Of a DNA stretch of 41,970 nt, positions 31,109 to 38,647 are shown in pieces (position 1 is the first letter of the stretch; every line of letters starts with the position of its first letter). The notes under the pieces were generated by a model. It searched no databases and was not told the DNA's origin. It saw only the letters and a list, made by a program, of their open reading frames with translations. Location: contig NZ_PZJO01000002.1 in assembly GCF_003206575.1 (NCBI RefSeq), positions 118,074-160,043 on the forward strand. The letters are read 5' to 3'. The DNA comes from Salinicola endophyticus (GTDB taxonomy: Bacteria; Pseudomonadota; Gammaproteobacteria; Pseudomonadales; Halomonadaceae). The position numbers and the translations under genes are program-made.

Positions 31109-32300
31109 AACCACTCTCCCGCTCGAGAGCGTGGAGCGCGCGCGGGAAGCCCTGCTCGACGGCGTGGCACCGCTCGAGCCCGAGCGCATCGCCTGCGCCG
31201 AGGCGGCTGGCCGTGTGCTGGCGCAGGACGTTTCCGCGGCGCTCGATGTGCCCCCCGCCGATAACAGCGCCATGGATGGCTATGCCCTGGCCAGCTCCGA
31301 CTCCGGCGGCGTACTGACGATCTCGCAGCGCATCGCTGCCGGCCAGGCGCCGCAGCCGCTGGTACCCGGCACCTGCGCGCGGCTGTTCACCGGCAGCGAG
31401 ATACCGCCCGGCGCCGACTGCGTGGCAATCCAGGAGAACGTCACGCTGGAGGATGGGCTGGCACGCATACCACCGACCCAGCCGGGCCAGAACGTGCGCC
31501 GCCGCGGGCTCGACGTCAGCGTGGGCAGCCGCCTGCTCGCGGCAGGCACCCGCCTGGGCGGCGCCGCCCTGGGTCTGCTCGCCGGCCAGGGGCTGGAGAC
31601 GGTCGCGGTGGTGAGGCGCCCGCGGGTGGCACTGCTGCTGACCGGCGACGAGATCGTCGAACCGGGGCAGCCGCTGGCGCCGGGGCAGATCTACAACAGC
31701 AACGGGGCGATGCTGGCCAGCCTGGTCGCCCGCTTCGGCGGCGAACTGGTGGCCCAAGTGCGGGTCGCAGACAGCTTCGACACCACCCGCGCCCGGCTCG
31801 CCGAGGCGGCCGCACTGGCCGACGTGATCGTCACCACCGGCGGCGTCAGCGTCGGCGAAGAGGATCACGTCAAGCCAGCCCTGGAGCAGCTCGGCCAGTT
31901 GACCCTATGGCGCCTGGCCATGCGCCCCGGCAAGCCGCTGGCACTGGGGACCATCGGCACCACGCGGGTGGTCGGCCTGCCGGGCAACCCGGTCTCCAGC
32001 TACGTCGGCGCCTGGCTCTATCTACGCCCGCTGTTGGGGGCATTGATGGGATGCACGGATCAACTGGAACTGCCCCGGGTGCCAGCCGAGGCGGACTTCA
32101 GCACCCGCACCGAAGGGCGCCGCCACTATCTGCGCGCCACCCTGGCATTCGAGGGCGAGCGCATCGTGGCCCGGGCCTACCCGGAGCAGAGCTCCGCCGT
32201 GCTCACCTCCTGCGCGGCCACCAACGCCTTCGCGGTAATTCCGCCCCACAGCGACATCTCTCCTGGTGATCGCGTCGAGTGCCTCTGGCTGGAAGCCTGA
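31101..32300 (+). CDS. moeA: Molybdopterin molybdenumtransferase
   Basis: Inserts molybdate into adenylylated molybdopterin. 399 residues with the standard MoeA order: domains I/II (DVPPADNSAMDGYAL, LFTGSEIPPGADCV), domain III MogA-like (LLLTGDEIVEPGQPLAPGQI, TTGGVSVGEEDHVK, WRLAMRPGKPLALG, GLPGNPVSS), and a C-terminal domain IV (about 325-399). The start overlaps the moaB end by 8 bases. Last gene of the DUF1244-moaB-moeA group; convergent with acpH. Confidence 0.95.
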   Translation: MAETTLPLESVERAREALLDGVAPLEPERIACAEAAGRVLAQDVSAALDVPPADNSAMDGYALASSDSGGVLTISQRIAAGQAPQPLVPGTCARLFTGSEIPPGADCVAIQENVTLEDGLARIPPTQPGQNVRRRGLDVSVGSRLLAAGTRLGGAALGLLAGQGLETVAVVRRPRVALLLTGDEIVEPGQPLAPGQIYNSNGAMLASLVARFGGELVAQVRVADSFDTTRARLAEAAALADVIVTTGGVSVGEEDHVKPALEQLGQLTLWRLAMRPGKPLALGTIGTTRVVGLPGNPVSSYVGAWLYLRPLLGALMGCTDQLELPRVPAEADFSTRTEGRRHYLRATLAFEGERIVARAYPEQSSAVLTSCAATNAFAVIPPHSDISPGDRVECLWLEA

Positions 32301-32324
32301 CGCGAGCGCGGACACCACTTGAGA

Positions 32325-32355
32325 GAAAAACCGGCGAGCCGCTCGGCGCGCCGGT
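32325..32355 (-). terminator. Intrinsic terminator of the tus-acpH unit
   Basis: ACCGGCG (32330-32336) pairs with CGCCGGT (32349-32355), extended inside by GCCG/CGGC. On the minus strand the hairpin is followed by TTTTTCTCTC. It lies 58 bases past the acpH stop. Confidence 0.7.
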
Positions 32356-32412
32356 ACCCGCATTCGTCTGAACATCTGGGACAACGCCCGACTTACACAC
32401 GGCGACGAGCGC

Positions 32413-32961
32413 TCAGCCAGAAAAGCGCGCCTGCATCTCCGGCCACAGCCGCACGAATGCCGCCTCGAGTCGCGGGTACTCATCGTCCAGCCAGGGGGTC
32501 AACTCGGCCAGCCGGTTAGGACCACGGAGCCGGCTACCGATGCCGGCGATGGCCCGGCAGGTGAAACCGAAATCGGCATAGCGCGCCAGCCAGTCGCCTT
32601 CGATCATCGCCGGCACCAGACGCCCCAGCCGATCCGGTGCCGGGGCGCCGCCCAGTACGCGGTAACAGCGCGCCACCAGTTGACGATCGTGATGGCGGGC
32701 AGCCAGGAAGTGATCCCACACCAGATCCAGTGCGATACCCACGAAACGCCGCTGTGCGGCCGGGGCGCTGGCACGCAGGGCGAGTACCTCGGGATGGCGA
32801 TCGATGGCGGCATCCACCTGTCGATGGTGACGAATACCCTCGGCCACCGCTGCCGGCCAGTCTCCCAGCTGCTGGCCCTTGACCCCATCGGCAATCAGAT
32901 TGCCCCGCAGGAAGTCGTCGCTGCCGTGGCGAGCAAGCTCGGCGTGGGCGAGAAAGTTCAT
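32413..32961 (-). CDS. acpH: Acyl-carrier-protein phosphodiesterase
   Basis: AcpH removes the 4'-phosphopantetheine arm from ACP. 182 residues with the family N-terminus MNFLAHAELA, the GNLIADGVKG segment, the metal-binding HHRQVDAAIDRHPEV and GIALDLVWDHFLA (HD-like His/Asp residues). It begins 34 bases after the tusE stop, so it is probably the last gene of the tus transcript. The function in this operon is likely incidental. Confidence 0.88.
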   Translation of the reverse strand: MNFLAHAELARHGSDDFLRGNLIADGVKGQQLGDWPAAVAEGIRHHRQVDAAIDRHPEVLALRASAPAAQRRFVGIALDLVWDHFLAARHHDRQLVARCYRVLGGAPAPDRLGRLVPAMIEGDWLARYADFGFTCRAIAGIGSRLRGPNRLAELTPWLDDEYPRLEAAFVRLWPEMQARFSG

Positions 32962-32995
32962 CGGCTAGCGCTCATATACGCTCGCTCATGCGGCG

Positions 32996-33343
32996 TCACA
33001 GGCAGTTGGTTGGCTTGGGTAGGCCGGCCAGACGCGCCCCCACCTTCGCCGGGCTCTCCGGAAACAGCCGCATCAGATAGATCGAGCTGCCCTTCTCCTC
33101 CCCCAGCGCCTGACGCACCACCTTGACCAGCGGACGCATTGCCGGCGCCGCTTCGTAGCGTTGGTAGAAGTCGCGCAGCAGCGTCAACACCTCCCAGTGC
33201 GCCGCGCTCAGTTCACGCCCCTCCTCGCTCGCCAGTGCTTCCGCCACCGCCGGCGTCCAGTCGGCGAGGGAGACCAGGTATCCTTCGGGGTCGAGACCGA
33301 TCTCGAGACCTTCGACCGTTATCGTGCGTGCCATCGTCGTCAT
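32996..33343 (-). CDS. tusE: Sulfur relay protein TusE
   Basis: DsrC/TusE-family protein, 115 residues, which takes persulfide sulfur from TusBCD and passes it to MnmA for 2-thiouridine in tRNA wobble positions. The single C-terminal redox cysteine (C114 in PKPTNCL) is present. The second cysteine of true DsrC, ten residues earlier, is absent, which supports TusE over dissimilatory DsrC. The start overlaps the tusB stop (TGATG at 33341-33345). An ATG three codons later is an alternative start. Confidence 0.92.
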   Translation of the reverse strand: MTTMARTITVEGLEIGLDPEGYLVSLADWTPAVAEALASEEGRELSAAHWEVLTLLRDFYQRYEAAPAMRPLVKVVRQALGEEKGSSIYLMRLFPESPAKVGARLAGLPKPTNCL

Positions 33344-33633
33344 CAGAACCAGCTCAAACTACGGGGAAAGGTTGCCGTCAACGCGACGAATCCAGCCATG
33401 TCGACCACCGTGACGCCGTCACTCAGTCGGTCCAGCAGACCGCGGGATGCGGCGTCTTCAGAGAGCACCGAGACACGCCCACCGAAAGCCGCCAGGCTGG
33501 CTGCCGCCGCGGGCAGCGCGGCGTAGCAGGCGTCCTCGATCAGCAGCAGATGATCCTCGGCACCGAAGGCCTCGCTCAGATCCCAGTAGATGCCATCGAA
33601 CTGGGGCGAGCGGTTGAGCAGATGCAGCATCAT
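33343..33633 (-). CDS. tusB: Sulfur relay subunit TusB (DsrH family)
   Basis: 96 residues, the TusB/DsrH size, beginning MMLHLLNRSPQ, with LLLIEDACYAAL and the terminal SLSWF typical of the family. Part of the TusBCD hexamer that receives sulfur from TusA. The stop codon overlaps the tusE start. Sequence conservation in TusB is low, so the call rests largely on position between tusC and tusE. Confidence 0.86.
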   Translation of the reverse strand: MMLHLLNRSPQFDGIYWDLSEAFGAEDHLLLIEDACYAALPAAAASLAAFGGRVSVLSEDAASRGLLDRLSDGVTVVDMAGFVALTATFPRSLSWF

Positions 33634-33647
33634 CGAAATCTCCTCGC

Positions 33648-34049
33648 TCAGAAGAGCAGCGTGCGTGGCTGCGCATGGACAAGATGGTCGATCTCATCGG
33701 CCTCCAGGGCCAAGGCCGGTAGCGCAAGATCCGCCAGCGTGAGGCCGCGGGCGCGCAGGGCGCTCGCGCTGACCCAGAGCCGCTCGATGTCGTACATCTC
33801 CAGCATCGCCAACTGCGCATGGGTCCCCTTCTGCCCTAGCGGCCCAGCCCCCTGGCCCTCGACCAGGGCAAAGACACCATCTCCCTGGAACAGCAGACCG
33901 ACCGCTTGACCGAAGGCCGCGGCCACCAGGGCGACATCGACGCCCTCGCGCAGCCAACTGCTGCCGTGCGGCGGATGGCGCAGTATGACCAGCAGGTCGA
34001 GCGATATCGGCTGGGTGTCGGCGGCTGGCGCCGTTTCATCGTCTGTCAT
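33648..34049 (-). CDS. tusC: Sulfur relay subunit TusC (DsrF family)
   Basis: 133 residues. After a short acidic leader the DsrE/F-like fold begins: LLVILRHPPHGSSWLREGVDVALVAAAFGQAVGLLFQGDGV, a typical segment of TusC. The longer frame to 34109 would overlap tusD; the ATG at 34049 leaves a 49-base gap to tusD. Structural partner in TusBCD without a catalytic cysteine. Confidence 0.86.
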   Translation of the reverse strand: MTDDETAPAADTQPISLDLLVILRHPPHGSSWLREGVDVALVAAAFGQAVGLLFQGDGVFALVEGQGAGPLGQKGTHAQLAMLEMYDIERLWVSASALRARGLTLADLALPALALEADEIDHLVHAQPRTLLF

Positions 34050-34098
34050 GGCACTCACTCTGACACTCAATCTCTGACACTCACTCGTGAATCGGCTC

Positions 34099-34515
34099 TC
34101 AGGGGGCAAAGGTGATCACGCGATCATTGCCCAGCATGGCATCGACCAGTTGCCCCAGCCCGGTCAACACGAACGGCGGCTCGACGTTGTGCGCCTCGCG
34201 ACCGTGACGCGCACTCTCCTCGGCGCTCATCAGACCGCGACGCAGACCCGCCGCCACGCAGACCAGCAGCTCAGTGCCATGTTCCTGCGCCAGTGATCGC
34301 CAGCCCTCGGCCAGGTGGACCTCGTCCTGCGGCGGCGCCATCAGCATCGAAGCGTTGTGCACGCCGTCACGATAGAAGAACACGCTCGACACCCGATGGC
34401 CCTGCGCCACCGCCGCCTGGGCGAAACGCAGCGCCGAGAGCGCGCCCTGCTCGCTGTAGGGCGCGGCGTGAACCAGCAGCGCATAGCTCAACACGTCATA
34501 TGGCCTATCGATCAT
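34099..34515 (-). CDS. tusD: Sulfur relay subunit TusD (DsrE family)
   Basis: 138 residues. The N-terminal YALLVHAAPYSEQGALSALRFAQA and VFFYRDGVHNA match DsrE/TusD. The active cysteine is C86 in ELLVCVAAGLRRG (the conserved CV-x-A-x-x-RG region). It accepts sulfur from TusA. First gene of tusDCBE, which follows the BI-1 gene and its terminator on the same strand. Confidence 0.92.
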   Translation of the reverse strand: MIDRPYDVLSYALLVHAAPYSEQGALSALRFAQAAVAQGHRVSSVFFYRDGVHNASMLMAPPQDEVHLAEGWRSLAQEHGTELLVCVAAGLRRGLMSAEESARHGREAHNVEPPFVLTGLGQLVDAMLGNDRVITFAP

Positions 34516-34576
34516 GGGAAGGCTCGCATCTTACCAAAGCCGGCCACCCCGCCAAACCGTGGCACCCAAACGCAGA

Positions 34577-34598
34577 AAACCCCACCTAGGTGGGGTTT
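34577..34598 (-). terminator. Intrinsic terminator of the BI-1 gene
   Basis: AAACCCCACC (34577-34586) and GGTGGGGTTT (34589-34598) form a near-perfect palindrome; on the minus strand it ends in TTTT. It separates the BI-1 gene from tusD. Confidence 0.82.
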
Positions 34599-34636
34599 CC
34601 GTTCAGCGGTTGGGCGGTCAGCGCCCTGCGTGTGGA

Positions 34637-35308
34637 TCAATCGTCGGACATCACGCCCAGAATGGACAGCAGGCTGATGAACAGATTGTAGATCGACACA
34701 TAGAGCGTGATGGTGGCGAGAATGTAGTTGGTCTCGCCCGCCCGGTGAATGATCTCACTGGTCTGGAACAGGATCGCCGCCGACGAGAACAGCACGAAAC
34801 CTGCGGATACCGCCAACGCCAGCCCCGGGATGTTGAAGATCATCGCCGCGACCATTGCCAGCACCAGCACGATGGCACCAGCCACCATGAAGTTGCCCAG
34901 GAAGCTGAAATCCTTGCGTGTGATCAGCGCCACCGCCGACAGCCCCAGGAAGGTGGCCGCGGTCATGCCCAGCGCGGTCATCACCAACTGCGCACCGTTG
35001 GGGATGGAAAGGTAGAGATCGATGATCGGCCCCAGCGTGAAGCCCATGAACCCGGTGAACGCGAAGGTCGCCAGAATGCCGGCGGCCGAGTTGGCAGTCT
35101 TGTGCACCAGGAACATCAGGCCATAGGCACCGATGAAGAAAATGAAGATGTTGATCTGAGTGACGCCCAGCGCCATCGCGACGCCCGCGGTCACGGCAGA
35201 GAACATCAGGGTCATGGCCAGCAGCATGTAGGTGTTGCGTAACACCTTGTTGGTGCTGGCCACGCTCGATCGACGCTCAGTGACGTCGTGCGATGTGCGG
35301 TAGTCCAT
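34637..35308 (-). CDS. Bax inhibitor-1/YccA family membrane protein
   Basis: 223 residues with seven hydrophobic helices after a polar N-terminus. BI-1 family signatures include NAAGILATF-like helix 3 (NSAAGILATFAFTGFMGFTLGP), SFLGNFMVAGAIV, and the C-terminal ATITLYVSIYNLFISLLSILG. E. coli YccA interacts with the FtsH protease; other members are Ca2+ leak channels. The ATG at 35308 has GAGGGGAT at good spacing and is preferred over the open frame to 35341. It sits upstream of tusDCBE as in pseudomonads. Confidence 0.9.
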   Translation of the reverse strand: MDYRTSHDVTERRSSVASTNKVLRNTYMLLAMTLMFSAVTAGVAMALGVTQINIFIFFIGAYGLMFLVHKTANSAAGILATFAFTGFMGFTLGPIIDLYLSIPNGAQLVMTALGMTAATFLGLSAVALITRKDFSFLGNFMVAGAIVLVLAMVAAMIFNIPGLALAVSAGFVLFSSAAILFQTSEIIHRAGETNYILATITLYVSIYNLFISLLSILGVMSDD

Positions 35309-35471
35309 ACGTATCCCCTCGGTTATGTCGATTACACCCATGGACCAGAATGCCCTTGCAAAGTTCCCCTGACAAGCGTAAATGGCACCGTCGGAAGTGA
35401 AATAACCCTTTGAAAGCTAAAGAACCTGTTGACGACCGAGGGAGAGCTGGTACTATCTCCCGCCGTAAGCC

Positions 35472-35561
35472 GGAGGGATGGCAGAGCGGTTGAATGCACC
35501 GGTCTTGAAAACCGGCAAGGGTTAATGCCCTTCCAGGGTTCGAATCCCTGTCCCTCCGCCA
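35472..35561 (+). tRNA. tRNA-Ser (anticodon UGA)
   Basis: Full cloverleaf with a long variable arm. The acceptor arm GGAGGGA pairs with TCCCTCC, the anticodon loop is CTTGAAA (anticodon TGA) in a CCGGT/ACCGG stem, and the T arm is CAGGG-TTCGAAT-CCCTG. The 3' CCA is encoded (35559-35561). A terminator follows. tRNA-Ser genes are common integration sites, and phage-like genes begin directly downstream. Confidence 0.97.
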
Positions 35562-35570
35562 CTTTTTTCT

Positions 35571-35607
35571 TAAGGGTCAGCTACTTAGCTGACCCTTAGT
35601 TTTTTTC
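35571..35607 (+). terminator. Terminator of tRNA-Ser
   Basis: TAAGGGTCAGCTA (35571-35583) pairs with TAGCTGACCCTTA (35586-35598), followed by a run of seven to eight T. Confidence 0.88.
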
Positions 35608-35681
35608 TAACCTGATCAAAAAGTGACCAAAAGTGCAACGCCTACCGCTGCACCGCCCTCCTTGGCCCCGTGCATATTCGA

Positions 35682-35996
35682 CTAAAGTATAATTCCGGCC
35701 AGCCTCGCTACTACCGCCCCACCGCTATATTCCGTCGTGTGAGCACACAAAAAGACGGGAACCCATGAAGCTTTCCACCCTGGCTGCAGGCGCATCGACT
35801 CCAGCTCGCGCCGTTGCTCGTTGTCGATCCGCACCAGCTCAGCACGCTTCTCGGGGTCTTTCGTCGATACCCAACATGCTGGGGATCATGGTCACTGCCC
35901 CGGCCGTTATCCCGCCGGTGGCTGGGCCGCCAAGGGCGGTGGCCACCGCCGGCGCCACTTTCGCGACCTGAGCCGCTGCGACTTCTAGTCGATCAT
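35682..35996 (-). pseudogene. Phage holin remnant (3TM/GTA-holin-like), frameshifted
   Basis: The ATG at 35996 overlaps the stop of the preceding gene, but a TAG occurs at codon 4. Shifting one base restores a reading frame EVAAAQVAKVAPAVATALGGP followed by ATGGITAGAV, which resembles the N-terminus of 3TM holins found beside phage endolysins. A second shift near 35850 continues with DPEKRAELVRIDNEQRRELE up to a stop at 35682-35684. The first defect fits loss of one base in GACTA-GAAGTC. The protein family is recognised only by pattern. Confidence 0.5.
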
Positions 35997-36343
35997 GAGC
36001 CGCCCCTCCCGATCAGGTCGGTGATGATCTCGGAGCCCGCGGAGAGACAGGCGCCCAGGGCCACCAGCAGCACAGCACCGACCATCGACCAGCGCTGGGA
36101 CGACACCTGGTGCCGACTATCGCCCGTCGATCCCGCGACAGCGGTGGCCAGCTCGAGGTCACGGATGCGCTGGGCGTGGTCGTCGAGGCGCCCTTCCTGC
36201 TTGCCCATCTCTGTGGCGTGGACGTTCTGGCGCTCTTCCATTCGCGTCAGGCGGTCCAGGATCTGGGTATTGATCGAGCGGAGATCGTCGATCGAGGTTT
36301 CGATGCGGTCGAGTTGCGACCCTTGCCTTGGCACTTCAGACAT
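35993..36343 (-). CDS. Phage coiled-coil protein with C-terminal membrane helix (XhlA-like)
   Basis: 116 residues. About residues 8-65 are a heptad-rich coiled coil (LDRIETSIDDLRSINTQILDRLTRMEERQN), followed by one C-terminal membrane helix (about 88-108, MVGAVLLVALGACLSAG). The shape and position between the endolysin and the holin remnant suggest a lysis accessory of the hemolysin XhlA kind, or a tail-anchored spanin-like part. A GTG two codons upstream (36349) has GGAG at better spacing and may be the true start. The stop overlaps the start of the holin remnant. Confidence 0.65.
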   Translation of the reverse strand: MSEVPRQGSQLDRIETSIDDLRSINTQILDRLTRMEERQNVHATEMGKQEGRLDDHAQRIRDLELATAVAGSTGDSRHQVSSQRWSMVGAVLLVALGACLSAGSEIITDLIGRGGS

Positions 36344-36372
36344 AGCCACGTGCGCTCCCAGTAGCCATGCGG

Positions 36373-36738
36373 CTACCGCATGTCCCAGCGGGCCGGGCCG
36401 CTGGTTCGTGTGTCGACGTGGGTGAACGTCCGGTACCGGCCGAGACTGGCCGACGGGTATTTGCTGGCGATCCAGTCGTGGACGGTGTCAGGCGAGACGC
36501 CCTGGACGGCGATGTCAGCAGCGCGGCCGAGCACATGCTGGCTGTGGGTAGCACCACCAATGGCGCGGTTGTGCTCGGGACAGCGGCAGCCGCTGTTGAT
36601 TGTGACGGGGACGCCGAAGTGGTCGCGCACAGCCTGAACGATGGCCAGGGTACTCACGTCGACTGTGTCGAAGCCGCACCCGCAATGGCAGGCGAACTCG
36701 GCGCGACGGAAATGGGGGCTTACTTGAGAGATGTCCAT
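36373..36738 (-). CDS. Phage endolysin, M15A D,D-/L,D-carboxypeptidase family
   Basis: 121 residues, a compact peptidase M15A protein that cleaves peptidoglycan peptides. The zinc-site motif is THSQHVLGRAADI (ligands H68 and D75) with the second part FTHVDTR (H107, D109). The N-terminal HFRRAEFACHCGCGFDTVD region and SGCRCPEHNRAIGG are standard for this phage/bacterial family. No signal peptide, so export would depend on a holin. ATG at 36738 with AGAGGG upstream. Intact, although the adjacent holin is broken. Confidence 0.9.
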   Translation of the reverse strand: MDISQVSPHFRRAEFACHCGCGFDTVDVSTLAIVQAVRDHFGVPVTINSGCRCPEHNRAIGGATHSQHVLGRAADIAVQGVSPDTVHDWIASKYPSASLGRYRTFTHVDTRTSGPARWDMR

Positions 36739-36744
36739 GGTCCC

Positions 36745-36790
36745 TCTGTCTCCCGACAGTGGTTAGGAATGATGACGCCTCACGGCGTGG
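36745..36790 (-). promoter_or_regulatory. Small hairpins in the endolysin leader
   Basis: Two short inverted repeats precede the endolysin ATG: CTGTC/GACAG with a 4-base loop (36746-36759), next to the AGAGGG ribosome site, and ACGCC/GGCGT (36775-36788). They could tune translation of the lysis gene; stems are only 5 bp. Confidence 0.3.
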
Positions 36791-36835
36791 TATCTAACAT
36801 CATACGGGAGACTCGCTTAGTCAGCGAAGGCGACG

Positions 36836-37558
36836 TCAATCAGAATTATCAAGTCCCAGCATTTCTCTGAACCTAACGATGCTAAAGCGAAGATTACTAT
36901 CGCAAATTTCTCTCGACTCACTATCAGGTAGGGCGCCAAACCAAAATCGAAGGACCCCTGTATCCTCTTGTGTTAATAATGCATAATCTACTCCAGCAGC
37001 CGCGAGATCATCCAAACCCACTTGACGATTATGAATACAGAGCAAGGCGAATAGTTTTTCAAGCACATCCCCAAAACCAAGAAGGATTTTACTGTACTCA
37101 GCATCACTTACGCTAGCAACTTGCCCGGCGTAAAAAAACACCGCAGCCAAGCTGGAGACATTATCACTCGTCGCGTCGTAGCCAGATGATTGTCCGGAAG
37201 CAGGATTAGCAAGAGGATTAGCTGCCAAAAAGCGAGTTCTTGGATAGAAATTTGCCTCTGGAGATAATCGCAATTTAATTTGCGTGTGTTTGACCCCGGC
37301 GTCTTGACAAAGATCTTGCAACTCCATGCTCAGCCAACATACGGCTGAGGCACGCCTATCAACCACCGCCTCAACTCCATCTCGCCTGTAGTCTAAAATA
37401 AGCGAGTCTGCAAAGTCCTCAACATACTTCAAGCATTTCCGGTATCGCGATAATCTTTCCTGCTTTAGTGCTGTAGAGCCTATCACCCCCAACAAGAAAT
37501 TATAGGAGATTAGCGGCTGACTGATAAGACCACTCTTAAAAATTAATTCTAGACTCAT
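36836..37558 (-). CDS. Unrecognised soluble protein, partner of the 37536-37928 membrane protein
   Basis: 240 residues with no signal peptide and no family I recognise. Mostly helical-looking, with a hydrophobic N-terminal third (LIFKSGLISQPLISYNFLLGVIG), a basic stretch (KQERLSRYRKCLKYVEDFADSL) and a Ser/Gly/Pro-rich middle (NPLANPASGQSSGYDATS). The DNA is clearly AT-richer than the host genes, pointing to recent transfer. The start (ATG, 37556-37558) lies inside the upstream membrane-protein gene (23-base overlap) without its own clear ribosome site, so translation is probably coupled. Alternatively the two frames are one gene split by a frameshift. Placed between phage recombination and lysis genes, a typical site for cargo. 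Confidence 0.72.
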   Translation of the reverse strand: MSLELIFKSGLISQPLISYNFLLGVIGSTALKQERLSRYRKCLKYVEDFADSLILDYRRDGVEAVVDRRASAVCWLSMELQDLCQDAGVKHTQIKLRLSPEANFYPRTRFLAANPLANPASGQSSGYDATSDNVSSLAAVFFYAGQVASVSDAEYSKILLGFGDVLEKLFALLCIHNRQVGLDDLAAAGVDYALLTQEDTGVLRFWFGALPDSESREICDSNLRFSIVRFREMLGLDNSD

Positions 37559-37928
37559 TGGAAATCAACTTTTCATCATAAATGCCAATGCAGTCTAAAA
37601 AACCTTGCCTCCGACTCAATTCTTTTTCTTTATTATCTTTTACAATTGCCTGAGTAATCAAACTCGCCGTTTGCTCCGAAGAATGAGCTCTAGAAAAAGT
37701 AGCACCTAAAGGTATTGCCAAGGCCATTAGTGCCAAATGAAACTTAAACTCAGAGTAGAAAAAATTAAACCCTTGCGGCGTTAGGTCCAACTGAAAAAGC
37801 AATCCGGCACACGCCGCCGAGACAACCATTAGGACCAAGCCCAGCGAAACCGGCACTAATATAAGCGCCCAAAACACCTTATGCTTCAGCAACCCTTTGC
37901 CAGGGTTAACACCAAAATTTCTTAACAC
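37536..37928 (-). CDS. Two-helix membrane protein of unknown function (possible defence-type effector)
   Basis: 130 residues with two strong membrane helices (about 19-44 and 62-78), then a cytoplasmic tail rich in Lys/Glu/Asp. The second helix and its flank (FYSEFKFHLALMALAIPLGA, then HSSEQTASLI) follow a pattern (sequence F-K-x-x-L-A-L-x-x-L-x-I-P plus H-x-S-x-Q-T) that I associate with membrane effectors of anti-phage systems such as the retron Ec48 type. This is recollection of a pattern, not a search result. Start is GTG (37926-37928) with GAGGA 8 bases upstream. AT-rich leader upstream; overlaps the next gene by 23 bases. Confidence 0.7.
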   Translation of the reverse strand: MLRNFGVNPGKGLLKHKVFWALILVPVSLGLVLMVVSAACAGLLFQLDLTPQGFNFFYSEFKFHLALMALAIPLGATFSRAHSSEQTASLITQAIVKDNKEKELSRRQGFLDCIGIYDEKLISNESRINF

Positions 37929-38032
37929 TATTCATTCCTCGACGCATAAGAGCGAGCATATAAAATCAATCGAAAAACGATACGGCTTTGGACTTGTGGC
38001 ACCAGAACCACACTGCATCACTCACTGGTGAG

Positions 38033-38626
38033 TTATTCAACCTGGTTATCGCAGAGTTCGTCGAGCACGCTTTTCGATTTCATCGACGCTCTCTCGCGCT
38101 TGGAGCGACTAACCGTACTAGCCTGATGCAAAATATGGGCCTTTAATTTATTGGTGCCAGCCAGAAGACTTTTTCTCAAAGCGTTAGCATAGCCTCCGAA
38201 AGGGTCCGTCTGTAGTGCAGCGCTTTCTGGCTGTCCAGCAAAAGCCTCAATTAACCCTTCAGTTTCAGCAACTGCCAAGAGTATATTTTCGGCCAGGCCA
38301 GTGTGTCTTGGGCTGTGGATCTCGATGAGAGTATAGAGGTCGTCCGCCCATGACTGGAGCTGTCCCTCTCCAAGCTTCAAGGCGATCTTTTTGGCCGCAT
38401 TTAATCCTTCGCTATCAGTTGCTTTCGAAATTGACCACAGTACTTCTCCGCTCAGGTTGGCGATATTTCGGTTTAATGTTAAGCACTGTTCCAACTTGGC
38501 CTGTCGCGTCTGCTGTCGACTGACAGCGCTAGCCCCCAAGTACGCAAGCGCTCCGCCGACCACAGCCCCTACTGCTGCCCCTGCCCCGTTGGCGAGAAAC
38601 TGTGCCCAGAACGCCTCATCGGCCAC
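38033..38626 (-). CDS. Unrecognised membrane-anchored protein
   Basis: 197 residues with one Gly/Ala-rich N-terminal membrane helix (about 10-33, NGAGAAVGAVVGGALAYLGA), then a mostly helical cytoplasmic part (SRQQTRQAKLEQCLTLNRNIANL, SWADDLYTLIEIHSP) ending in a basic Ser-rich stretch (SRSKRERASMKSKS). No family recognised. The start is GTG (38624-38626) preceded by a GGGGG-containing site, 21 bases after the upstream gene stop, so the two are probably co-transcribed. Composition is intermediate between host and the AT-rich pair. Confidence 0.7.
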   Translation of the reverse strand: MADEAFWAQFLANGAGAAVGAVVGGALAYLGASAVSRQQTRQAKLEQCLTLNRNIANLSGEVLWSISKATDSEGLNAAKKIALKLGEGQLQSWADDLYTLIEIHSPRHTGLAENILLAVAETEGLIEAFAGQPESAALQTDPFGGYANALRKSLLAGTNKLKAHILHQASTVSRSKRERASMKSKSVLDELCDNQVE

Positions 38627-38647
38627 TGAATGCCCCCTTCCGCTTGT

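Noticed and set aside
35814-36425. 203-codon plus-strand frame opposite the phage lysis genes
   Set aside because: Ser/Arg/Pro-rich shadow translation; the minus strand holds recognisable lysis genes.
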